A stretch of 64,000 nucleotides of DNA from Phytophthora hibernalis (taxonomy: Eukaryota; Oomycota; Peronosporomycetes; Peronosporales; Peronosporaceae), in contig JAAKBF010000078.1 of the NCBI GenBank assembly GCA_012656075.1, positions 62,001-126,000 of the forward strand, written 5' to 3'. A model generated the notes under the pieces. The model saw only the letters and a list, made by a program, of their open reading frames with translations, did no database searches and was not told where the DNA came from. The first letter of the stretch is position 1; each line of letters begins with the position of its first letter. The position numbers were made by a program, and so were the translations under genes. Below are positions 11,504-21,259 of the stretch, piece after piece.

Positions 11504-13702
11504 ATGCAGACTGTCACGGCCCCAATCCCTACGACGTCAGTGCCTCCAGTGCAATTGAAGCTGGAGGTGCCCCACGCAGCCAGCATAATTCCATTGGTGC
11601 TTCAACCCAAGGCCTCGTGGAAGAATTCGGAGCACATCGCTCAGTTCGTGGCCAACGTGACCAGTGCAGTTCTGGTTGTAGCCATTGCCAGTTACTACTT
11701 GGTGCCCATGGCTGCACTTGCAATGATCGAGACCCCGCGGCTTGCAGCACACGTTCAGGCTCGTGCTGTGTGGACGGCTGGAAACGCCTCCGCGGTACTC
11801 ACCGATGGGTGGCAAGCGCTGCAGAAGCTCGATGTCAAACCATCCAGTTCTGTTGTCTCAATTCTGCAGCTCGTGTTTAATAGTGCACAGGTCACTGCAG
11901 CACTCACATTGACGATTGCATGTCTGGTGCTGATCCGCAAGTACAAGATCATCGGTTGGTTCCTGTACCTGCAAGCAGGCGTGACGCTGCAGTGGGGGAT
12001 CGCGTTGTACCAATTGGCACGCATCATCTTCTCCATGTCGTGCTATTTTACGGTGAAGTTTACCAAGGTCGCACTCGTGCTGCTTCGACGCGGGTATGCG
12101 AGCATCTTTGGTGTCCACAACAGACAGGCTGTGGCGCTCCGACGACTCATGAAAACTGCGCCGACACACGCAGTGTGGGTGGAGATGGCCGAGTACCTGG
12201 ACACACTGGAGGACACCGACCACTGGAAAACCACCATCTCGGACGATGACCTGGAATTCTGCGATTTTGTGCAGCTACGGAAGAACTGGAGTGCACTGAA
12301 GCGCGCCATGGATGAAAAGAAGCCAAACATGAGTGAACTCCGATACATGATGGCGGCCTGTGTGATGCGCAACGAACTGGGCGTGGACTCGCCTAGCTTG
12401 CATTTAGAGTTTAAATCGGGAACCAAGATTGTGATCAACGAGTACAACGATGCTATTGTGCGTGCGCTGGAGATGCTGGGAAATGCGAGGGAGGACGAGT
12501 TCCCACGCGCGGATAAGATCGAATTCTTCAAGCACATGAAGCAGTCGTTTGGATCAACCGCGCTGTGTCTAAGTGGTGGTGGTTCCATCGCAATGTACCA
12601 CAAGGGCATTATCAAGGCTCTTCTCGAAGCTGACGTAATGCCGAATATCGTATCTGGATCTTCTGGTGGTGCCATCACAGCAGCCATGGTTGCCTGCAAA
12701 ACGAACAAGGAGCTGCTTGACGATATCATCCAGGACGACGTCTCCGTACGATTCATTCCGCTGGGTATCCGATGGTTCTCACCTCTGCTGGACCAGATCA
12801 CGCACTGCATCAAGACGGGCTTCCTTATTGAGTGCTCTACGTTTGAGCGGACGACGCAACACTACTACGGCGAACCGCTGAACAGTGTGCACAAGGCCAT
12901 GTATTACACATTTCAAGACGCCTACGTCAAGACAGGGCGCCACGTGTGCATTACTGTATCGGCTTCTGATGTCAACAGTGCGCACAAAGGGCCCAAGAAG
13001 CTGCTGTTAGACCACGTCAACTCTCCCCACGTGCTACTTTGGAGCGCAGTGGCTTGCTCTTGTTCGCTGCCTGGAATTATGAAGAGTAAACAGCTCATGG
13101 CACGTGACTTTGATGGCAACGTGGTGCCGTATAATTCACTTGGGAAAGAGTGGTGCGACGGTAGTCTCCAGCATGACCTGCCCATGGAGACCATGGCTAG
13201 CTGCTTTAACGTCACCAATTTTATCGTCTCACAGGTAAACCCGCACGTTGTACCATTCGTAGGTGACGAAATCAACCAGCCTGGCTTCCGCAAGAGCATC
13301 TTCCACACCCTGGAAAGCGTCATTGCTGCTGATGTACGCCACCGTCTGAAGATGCTGGCCTTCCTGGGACTTTTCCCCAAGATTTACGGCCACCAGTTCA
13401 GCGCGTACTTCCGACAGAACTTCTCCGGCAATGTGACTCTCGTTCCCGAGTTTTCATTCCAAGAGGCGATTGGTATCAAAGCTATCCAGAATCCGACCAA
13501 GCAAGACATGCACGACTACATTGAAGGCGGACAGCGCACTGCATGGCCCAAGCTGGCGTACATCCGCCATCTGTGCAGCATCGAAAAGTGTCTGGACCGC
13601 CAGCTCGAACGTTTGTTGGGGCCGTCCGTTGTTCCTTACAACAATTGGTTGCACCCTACGTCAAAAGAGCTAACTCCGAGCAAGAGTACCCTCACCGTAT
13701 AA
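11504..13702 (+). CDS. patatin-like triacylglycerol lipase (TGL3/4/5-SDP1 type)
   Basis: About 732 residues in one exon. The frame is open from 11306, but I chose the ATG at 11504 (AATTAAAATGC context), because the 66 residues upstream look untranslated. Three hydrophobic segments lie near residues 50-75, 110-140 and 150-180. A DUF3336-type region follows (about 190-330), then the patatin domain. That domain has the Gly-rich oxyanion loop SGGGSIAMYHKG (about 353-364), nucleophile serine in GSSGG (about 384-388) and catalytic Asp in CDGS (about 550). In yeast and plants this architecture hydrolyses stored triacylglycerol on lipid droplets. The intact Ser-Asp dyad suggests an active enzyme. It has no introns and no frame break. 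Confidence 0.9.
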   Translation: MQTVTAPIPTTSVPPVQLKLEVPHAASIIPLVLQPKASWKNSEHIAQFVANVTSAVLVVAIASYYLVPMAALAMIETPRLAAHVQARAVWTAGNASAVLTDGWQALQKLDVKPSSSVVSILQLVFNSAQVTAALTLTIACLVLIRKYKIIGWFLYLQAGVTLQWGIALYQLARIIFSMSCYFTVKFTKVALVLLRRGYASIFGVHNRQAVALRRLMKTAPTHAVWVEMAEYLDTLEDTDHWKTTISDDDLEFCDFVQLRKNWSALKRAMDEKKPNMSELRYMMAACVMRNELGVDSPSLHLEFKSGTKIVINEYNDAIVRALEMLGNAREDEFPRADKIEFFKHMKQSFGSTALCLSGGGSIAMYHKGIIKALLEADVMPNIVSGSSGGAITAAMVACKTNKELLDDIIQDDVSVRFIPLGIRWFSPLLDQITHCIKTGFLIECSTFERTTQHYYGEPLNSVHKAMYYTFQDAYVKTGRHVCITVSASDVNSAHKGPKKLLLDHVNSPHVLLWSAVACSCSLPGIMKSKQLMARDFDGNVVPYNSLGKEWCDGSLQHDLPMETMASCFNVTNFIVSQVNPHVVPFVGDEINQPGFRKSIFHTLESVIAADVRHRLKMLAFLGLFPKIYGHQFSAYFRQNFSGNVTLVPEFSFQEAIGIKAIQNPTKQDMHDYIEGGQRTAWPKLAYIRHLCSIEKCLDRQLERLLGPSVVPYNNWLHPTSKELTPSKSTLTV

Positions 13703-13866
13703 CCGTACAGCTTTATGTAGGTAGGATAGGACAGACAGTAAACTTCAAGTTGTTGCGTTGAAGATGGCTACATCGAACTTACCATGAGCCCTGCAACACC
13801 GGAATGAATACTCTCTTCTGATTGATCAAAGTCAACGAACGGTCGCGTTCGCTCAAGCGGACACTA

Positions 13867-14626
13867 ATGGAGACGGCTAGCATCATGGATACAGAGACGA
13901 TCACCACGACGCAGACTTTGGCAATGGACTTTGGTCCCAATAAGCCCAATATGGAAACGTCAAGCGATGCAGCTCCGATGGATCTGGCGCAGCTGGTGGA
14001 GACGCTGGAGCGCGAACTGGGACGCGACCCAAATCTGGCCATTAAGCACAAACCTAAACTGCAGCAACTGCTCGAGTATGGACATTGTTCTGCATGTTTT
14101 TCAAGTTGCAGGATGTCCACAATGATGTTTTTTATTAATAATCGACTGTGCCGTACTGGACAGGAACTTCCCAGTGAATATGGAGGAGCTGCAGCGCTTT
14201 GCACACTTCGATCCATCGCGAAACTACACACGCAACCTCATCTCAACGGACAATGAGACGTATGCGCTCATGCTGCTCTGCTGGAACCCCGGCAAGTACA
14301 GTCCAGTCCACGACCACCCCACGGACGGCTGCTGGGTCAAGGTCATCCAGGGCCACGTGAACGAAGTGCGCTACGAAAAGCAGGACGACAAACTCGTCGA
14401 GACATCGAACGTGGTGCTCACATCGGGCGTCACTTACATGGACGACTCGTTCGGACTGCACAAGGTCGGCAACCCACACGCGGAGACGAACGCTATATCC
14501 ATGCACCTCTACTCTCCTCCGTACGAAAAGTGCCGTGTCTGGTTCGACACGGAGGATGCATGCAAGTCGTCCGTGTCGGTGGCCAACTATTTTACTGAGT
14601 ACGGCGAGAAAGTGGAGTACTCGTAA
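13867..14626 (+). CDS. cysteine dioxygenase
   Basis: Two exons (13867-14075 and 14164-14626) joined by an 88-nt GT-AG intron, giving about 223 residues. The enzyme oxidises L-cysteine to cysteine sulfinate with a mononuclear iron in the cytosol. The iron-binding triad is visible as HDH (about residues 118 and 120) and HKVG (about 169). The cysteine that forms the Cys-Tyr crosslink sits in the right place in HDHPTDGC, with the partner Tyr in MHLYSPP. YTRNL holds the substrate-binding Arg. In-frame ATGs at 13867, 13885 and 13924 could each be the start. The first gives the longest product and the conserved domain begins well after all three. Confidence 0.9.
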
Positions 14627-14735
14627 CTATTTCTCGAAGAACGAAAACAGCGCGGATGTAACTTTTCATATGAGGACGCTGATCAGCGGAAGATTGGCTT
14701 GTACTGGTACATATACTCTAGCTTTACAATAATCT

Positions 14736-17272
14736 TCAGTCATCTCTTGTTTGATTCTCCTTTTTGTGCTTATGGGAATCTGAGGACATCGTCTCGAGGA
14801 CAGCTCCATCGGTGTTTTCGATTCGGCTTGTCCACGTGGCTATATTGTTGCGCAGTTCCGAAATGATGGAATCGTACTCATCGATGGCGAAAACTTGGCC
14901 GGCCGTATCGAAGAGTGGAGTCGCGACCAATGTGAGGAAGGTAACCTGACTGCGAGGCAGATTGGCCTGCTTTCGATCGCATAAAGGCGAAATCGGCAGG
15001 AGGTTATGCTCCTCCGTTTCGCCCTGCCTAAAAACTCCTCAGATATACGTTCGGCCCAGCTTTGGTGATACTCAAAAGGTTTTGCGGTGTGTCCGAGATC
15101 TGCTAGCATGAGCATCGTCTCCATGAGCAGAGATAGTTCAAGGCCCTGCGCCTCTTCTATCATTGCAAACTTCTTCGTCTTGAGCACTGAAATGCGCTGA
15201 AAGTGTCTTGCCAGGTCTGTTGCAAGAATCATTCCAATGATAATCTTGCGAGACTCAGCGCGTTCAGGTGCAGCCATGTGGCTGAAGACGTCGAACGCAT
15301 CGTGGGACAGGATACGATACAGCTCGGCAATATGCATGCGCTCCAGCACCGAATCATCGCTGTAGGTGATTGCAAGGCTTGACTTGGTGGCGATAAGAAA
15401 TCCGTTTGAAACTCCCGGGTGAGAGATATCGTGCGCTGCCGCAGCCACGAGCCCAACGAGCAGAGTTCCGTCGTCAACATTTAAATGTACTCGACGTAGG
15501 TAAAAATTGATGTCAGCTACCACCGCTGCAGCGTGACTGCAAAAAAGAGATCAGTTAGATCTAACCATTTTTCCATTTGCAAACGGGGGCTAAAACTTAC
15601 AGATGATTGTGATATGGGTTTCGAATGGAATAGCGCTCTTCCACTGCCGCTGCAAAATTTGTTAGCTTTTTCTCGTCCAGTCCAAGTCGTTCAACGAATC
15701 CATTCATTCGTACACATGACAGAAAAACTGCCTGCAATGGTGCAGGACAGCGTTGCTTTAGGTAAAGCATGTCGACGTAAAAGAAATTTTGAAGACGATC
15801 CATCAACCAGCTTGAAAGCTCGTCAGATGCATCCATCCTCATCCCGGAGTCTATGACGTCTTCCAAATTGCTGCTGCTATCAAAAACGCGAGCAAGTCCA
15901 CCACTAGAATATCGGGTCTCGATAGGAAGGTTCTTGGTACTCAGGCGTCGTGATGTTGCTACGCGAAGGATATCATTCGACAAGGAATAATGGCGAGAGT
16001 GGCGTCCGTCGCTACCAGGCCCAGAAGCTCTAGATTCATCTCCTGACGAGGCTGGGTGATCTTTGAAGTCCATCATGTGCAGCCAGCCCTGCACTTCCTC
16101 CTCATATTCAGGCATTGACGAACTCACGGTCACTTCAAAAGGTCCTGATTGCGAACGAGTGCCGTGATAATCTTGTCGATGTCGTGCTTTTCAGTGGCAC
16201 TCATTTTCACCTTGATTTGGCAGAGAATCCGCAAGATGTCGCCCATTTCGTAGTGCAGCTGATAGTTCAGTTTACCGGATAGCTCTTCCTTCATTTCGAG
16301 ATTAGCACTGCTCAATCGACGAGCCTCAGTGACGAGATGAAAAGATGTGAGAAACTCGCGTCGTGTACTTCGTTCCTGCTCTCGAGCGATACGAACCAAG
16401 AAAAGCAACAAGAGTAAGAAGGCTGCCAGAAGTGATAATCGTCGGCTGGGCACCACTTGTGTGGTGGCGTGTTCACCCGTCACCACGATCGCAATGAGTG
16501 CCAGCTCAATCGCCACTACCATACAATAGGTAAACTGGAGGCGTAATAAACTCGTGCACACGCAAGCGGCAAGCAACTCCATAAAGAGCAAACTGTCCAA
16601 AAATCCCTCACCAAGAAGTATGGAAGTCAGCCTGACGTCTTCAATATGGACGGCCGTCAGTTGCTTTGCCAATCGTGTCTGTTTTTCAATGCCCGCAAAA
16701 ACTACTAGAAACAGTGGGGTAATGATGCAGTGATAGTAGAGCAACAACACAAGCTGCACAGGATCCATCCTCACGACCGGAAAGCGGTACTCGCCGCGTC
16801 GACGCCAAATATGAAGCACACAGATCGCTGCTATAGCGTACAACACGGTCGCAACGGCTACAAAAGCCCCATCTTCCAGCCAGAGTGCATACGAAAACCT
16901 CGACGTTGAAAGTAAAGGCACATTATCTCCAGGTGACGCAGCCAACTCTGCAAAAATGGACTCAACGTAAGCTTCAGTAACCACGAGCGTCGCCGCGTTT
17001 GAACACACGTAACACCACGCCGCAAACAGCAGCAGCACCATAGTCATGTAGCAGACGATGCCGATCTGCCATTCGCGTCGGAAATAAGTCTGGAATTTCT
17101 GCTCCACGTCGCGGTCCTCGAAGAAGCACAAAATCGGGTGTGTGGGCTGATGCACCAGCACGACGGCACGGGGTACGGATCGTCTCGGGACTCCATTGAC
17201 GCCGCGCTTCGAGGGGTTCGGATGTAGCGGTGCAACTGGCTGGACAGGTATCAACGGCATCACGGCGGTCAT
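14736..17272 (-). CDS. membrane-anchored 3',5'-cyclic nucleotide phosphodiesterase
   Basis: The N-terminal half has about six hydrophobic segments (e.g. MTMVLLLFAAWCYVC, LLAAFLLLLLFLV), then a linker and a class I PDE domain. HD-type metal ligands are all present: YHNH-L-HAA across the intron, HDISHPGVSN (the HDx2Hx4N signature), LATDLARHF and ADLGHTAKP, followed by the W-x2-R-x2-EEF-x-QG-like element. It should hydrolyse cAMP and/or cGMP. One GT-AG intron lies at 15537-15600. Two frame breaks fall exactly in homopolymers: after the AA at about 16133 (one A short) and in the T5 run near 15030 (one T short). Restoring each would leave one continuous protein of about 820 residues, so these look like sequence errors. 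The gene is divergent from the J-protein gene with about 260 bp between starts. Confidence 0.88.
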
Positions 17273-17531
17273 GGCTACTCAGATAATACTCGGCAACCAC
17301 CGTCTAGTGACTCGCCACCCCTGTCCCAATGCAGTGCGTAGGTCTCAAGGAGCAGTTAAATGCAACAGTTCGAGAAACCACTTCAACCTAAATGTAGCCA
17401 TGTCAAAATGGCTACATGCTCGAAATAGAACGTCGCCACGTCTCTGTACAATTACTTTAGTGTTCTGCACACTACATTCGTTCGGGATCAAAGCTACGTG
17501 GAGTTATTCGTCAGTTATTATAGCAGTTGCC
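17273..17531. promoter_or_regulatory. bidirectional intergenic promoter region (PDE / J-protein)
   Basis: 259 bp separate two divergent starts. No exact Inr-FPR match was found. TACATTCGTTCGGG near 17480 is the closest initiator-like sequence for the plus-strand gene. Confidence 0.35.
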
Positions 17532-18400
17532 ATGGCTGAAGCGGACTACTACGCGACGCTGGGCATCGAGAAGACAGCCACGGAGGAGGAGATCAAGCGC
17601 GCCTACCGCAAGCTGGCTGTCCGCTTCCACCCAGGTACTCTATACCCTCCTTTCTATGCTCTTCTTCTCTTAATTAACACCTCCTTTAGACAAGAATTTG
17701 GACAAGAAAGAAGAAGCCGAAGTCAAGTTCAAGGAGATCGGAGAGGTACCATATCTTTGGCACAGATACACACAACAGAACTAATTTAATATTCTGTAGG
17801 CGTACTCGGTGCTATCAGATGTGGACAAGAGACGTCAGTACGACCATTTCGGCAAGGCTGGAGTGGGAGGTGCAGCAGGAGGCGCAGGACCAGGCATGCA
17901 CCCGTTCCAGGGACAGGACGCTGAGGAGATCTTCCGCACGTTCTTCGGCGGCCAGGACCCGTTCTCCATGTTCTTCCAGGAAGGAATGCGAGGAGGAGGC
18001 ATGAACAACTTTGGCTCTCGTGTGCACGTCTCGCAGTTCGGACCTGGGTTTTCCTTCACGTCTTTTGGAGGGTCACCCGGGATGGGGATGGGCATGCCCG
18101 GCATGCGGATGCACCGCGTGAACCAGAGGCAGCGGTGCGTTGGCAGTTGATCGCTGCATTGAGGTTGTTGGGGATTGACGTTGGTGACTGTGTTGGTTTA
18201 TGTTTATTTGGTGTTGTAGTGCGCCGGGTGGACAGAATGTTGCTGGTGACAACCGACCGCAGGCGAATGGAAGACTGTCACAGTACCGGATTGGCGGCGG
18301 CAACTTGCTGCTCATCTTCTTCCTGCTGTGGATCATGGGCGTGCCCTTCAGCTACCTCTGGATAGCGCTCATGCTGTTCAGCTACCTTGGCCTCGTCTAA
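17532..18400 (+). CDS. J-domain (DnaJ-like) co-chaperone with C-terminal membrane segment
   Basis: Four exons (17532-17634, 17690-17745, 17800-18134, 18220-18400), all with GT-AG borders, giving 224 residues. The J domain is at the N-terminus (YYATLGIEKTATEEEIKRAY..., HPD formed exactly across intron 1, KRRQYDHFG). A Gly/Met/Phe-rich region follows, and the protein ends in a hydrophobic stretch (LLLIFFLLWIMGVPFSYLWI) close to the C-terminus. There is no Cys-rich zinc domain, so it is a type B J-protein. The HPD loop should stimulate Hsp70 ATPase. The tail suggests tail-anchoring in the ER or another membrane (inference). Confidence 0.93.
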
Positions 18401-18828
18401 GCAGGAACAGGAGAAGAAGGAGGAAACGCCAAGAACTTTGAATCCAAGGGAGCTGGACGTCGTCAGCACATTCAGAAGTGCGTCGCTCTACGACCAGAGG
18501 CTTTGCGAAACGACATGAGTTTCGTACTCGCTGCTTAGTAGTACGAGTTTCCACTTCTGCAGTCAACAAGTGTCGACCCGGCAAAAACTCCAGAGCTAGG
18601 CTGACCGAGCGAACCCGTATATATAATCGCTTCTGAATAGATTTTGCTTCAACTACGACTGTCCACCTGCGTCCTCCAAAACTGTCCTCCTCTCAACTCA
18701 CACTTATCCAGCATTCGCCCATGCCGTCTTTTTCTAAACTAAAACGCTCTTCAACTGTCATTTGTCTAAGCGCTCTTCAACTGTAACCGTACCTCTTCAC
18801 TTCCAGACTTGCAATCGGGTCGGGAATC

Positions 18829-21017
18829 ATGTCGTCGCGCGGCTCGGACGCGTCCCTGGAGCGTCGCGCCTTCCTCCCTCCTTCGCCAGTACACTCGGAA
18901 GACGTTCTTCCTCCCTCCGTCACGCAAACGCGGCCTCGAAAGACCTCAAACTCGCCGAGAACGAGGCCTTTGCACGCTCTCGCCGCCCTATTAGCACTAA
19001 TTGGCCTCGTTCTCGTCGGTTCGCTGCTCTACGCCACAGAAAACGCGCCATCCGCTTCGATCGATGCAGAGAAGAAACTGGAGATCGAAGACGCGTTCAA
19101 TACCCCGCGTCGACTGGCGAAATTTGACGTTAACAAGCAAATTCTGGACAACTTGGACGTTGTGAACGTCACTTTTGAGTACAAGGCACCGCAACCCAAA
19201 TATTTCGGTCGAGATAGAGTGGCTGCCTATTGTGTGAGCTCTGCTGATGAGCTGGCCAATCGTACGCCTAATGTAGAGGAGTTTATGGACATGGTGCCTA
19301 CAGATAGCAAGAGTTCCGGCTTCGTGGAGGTCGGACCTTTAGTCAACATGCGCTGCTCGTGGCTGCTGCGGTTCATTACAGGGGGCGATCAGGTGCTGGG
19401 AGAGACCAAGCTGCTGAGGTTTAAACGTGGACCGACGCAGCCTTTGCAGATTCATCTTTCGTTGACGGGGAATGCTGATGAGATGAGAGTCAAGTGGGTG
19501 AGTGACAATGTCACGGACCCGGTGGTGCTTTTGGGACGGAGAAGCTGGAGAGGGTGGAAAGAGCGACGCAGACCAGTTATCAGGCGGAGGACATGTGCAA
19601 TGGGCCTGCGACGAATGTCTTCCCCAGGAATTATAGAGATCCGGGACAGATCTTTGATGCTGTCATGACCAAGCTGGAAGCAGGGAAGACGTACTTCTAC
19701 AAAGTGGGGAACCAGAAGGGGGAGATGAGTGATGTACTGGAGTTTAGGATGACTCCTGTAACTGGGAATAATAGCGTTGCGACGGATGCAGATGGATCGA
19801 GCATGAGTTTCTTCGTGTACGGTGACCTCAACACGCCGGTGGGTGCGACGGACAATTTTGCAGAGGACAATGGCAACTGCGGAACGACTATGCAACTCAT
19901 TCGCGAGGATATGGAGCGAGCTGCTGCCGACCCGAGCAAACACAGATATGTGGCTGTCTTGCACGCTGGAGACCTTGCCTATGCGATGGGGTCTACCTAT
20001 ATCTGGGACCAGTTTGGCCATCTTATTGAGTACGCTGCCGCGCGCCTTCCCTACATGATCAGCATGGGTAACCACGGTAGGAATAACTTTTATATGGTTT
20101 CAGTAATTATGGTTGAGCTAACCGAGTAATCTGTGCAACTAGACTATGGATACTTGGAAGGCGTCCAAAAGGATCCAATCAAGTGGCCAGCTCATCGGAC
20201 ATTTGAAGAGGAGGGCACGCACGGACATGACTCCTATGGTGAATGCGGTGTGCCATCAGAGAAGCGTTTCCACATGCCCGAGAACGGTAATGGTGTATAC
20301 TGGTACAGTTTCGACACAGGTCTTGCACACCACGTGGTGATAAGCAGCGAACACGAGTTTTCGCAAGGCTCTCCGTTGCACAAGTGGCTGGTGAACGATC
20401 TTAAGTCTGTTGACCGCTCGAAAACGCCATGGTTGTTCGTGTACATCCACCGACCGCTCTACTGCTCGGTCGCCTACTCTGGCGATTATTACCGATCTGT
20501 GCTGTTCCGTGATCAGCTTGAGCAGGAGCTGGCTGACTACCACGTGGATATCGTATTTTCGGGTCATTACCACTCGTATGAGCGCACGTGCGCGGTGTTC
20601 GGTGATCGCTGTATCGAGTCTCCCAGCGGCAAAGCGATGGCACCAGTACACATCATGGTTGGCTCAGGTGGCTACAAAGTAGACGATGCAGGGTTCTATC
20701 GTTCACGCTGGCGCGAACAAGGCTTCCTAGAGCACGGTTACGGACGAGTTCACATTTACAACTCGACTCACCTTCAATTCGAGTTCGTGTCGGATGTGGA
20801 GCGCAGAGTGAAGGATGAAGCCTGGATTGTGTCGACACACGACTGGCCCAGCAAGCGCGAGCGATACCCTCCGGGATACTTCCCAGCCCAAGACATTGCA
20901 GGCTATGGTGCTGCTGTGCTCTTGGCTTTGCTGGCAATCTACGCCGTTATTGTGCCAGCAATACGCCGCGCAAGAAACAAACACTATATGCCCCAGCCTC
21001 CGATACAGTTTTCTTAA
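18829..21017 (+). CDS. purple acid phosphatase (metallophosphoesterase) with terminal membrane segments
   Basis: Two exons (18829-20076 and 20143-21017) around a 66-nt intron. The N-terminus is basic, then has a membrane anchor (LAALLALIGLVLVGSLLYA). A fibronectin-like region and the metallophosphoesterase domain follow, with ligands GDLN, AGDLAYAMG, GNHDY (Asp formed across the intron) and SGHYHSYER. A second hydrophobic segment (VLLALLAIYAVIVPAI) is near the C-terminus. It should hydrolyse phosphate monoesters at the cell surface or in a vacuole/secretory compartment. A frame break falls in the T4 run at 19529-19532. One more T restores the typical continuation, so a base-call deletion is likelier than a true pseudogene. 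Confidence 0.88.
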
Positions 21018-21259
21018 TAGAGCGGAGAGATTGGTTTCATGTGAACTTTTACACTTACCAGAACGAAGAAAACAAGAGCGATGATGGCGACCTGAAGTTG
21101 AGTAACACGAGTGAAATGACGGCTGTGTTGGCATCGGTTGGGCTTGATTGAAACACTAGCACCGGCATTTACAAGAAGAAGAGTCTTGTTTTTGCAGAGG
21201 TAACAATGTGGATTAAGATTAATAGTTTGCTGACTTTGTTTCCTTTAGTGCACTGTCCT
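21018..21259. other. intergenic region between convergent genes
   Basis: 242 bp between two convergent 3' ends. No gene or clear terminator was found beyond AT-rich stretches. Confidence 0.5.

Noticed and set aside
14076..14163. Reading through the cysteine dioxygenase intron as coding
   Set aside because: The frame stops, and removing the GT-AG intron joins the two conserved parts in frame.
19529..19532. Purple acid phosphatase as a genuine pseudogene
   Set aside because: There is a single break in a T run, with all metal ligands and the splice sites intact. Sequence error is the simpler reading.
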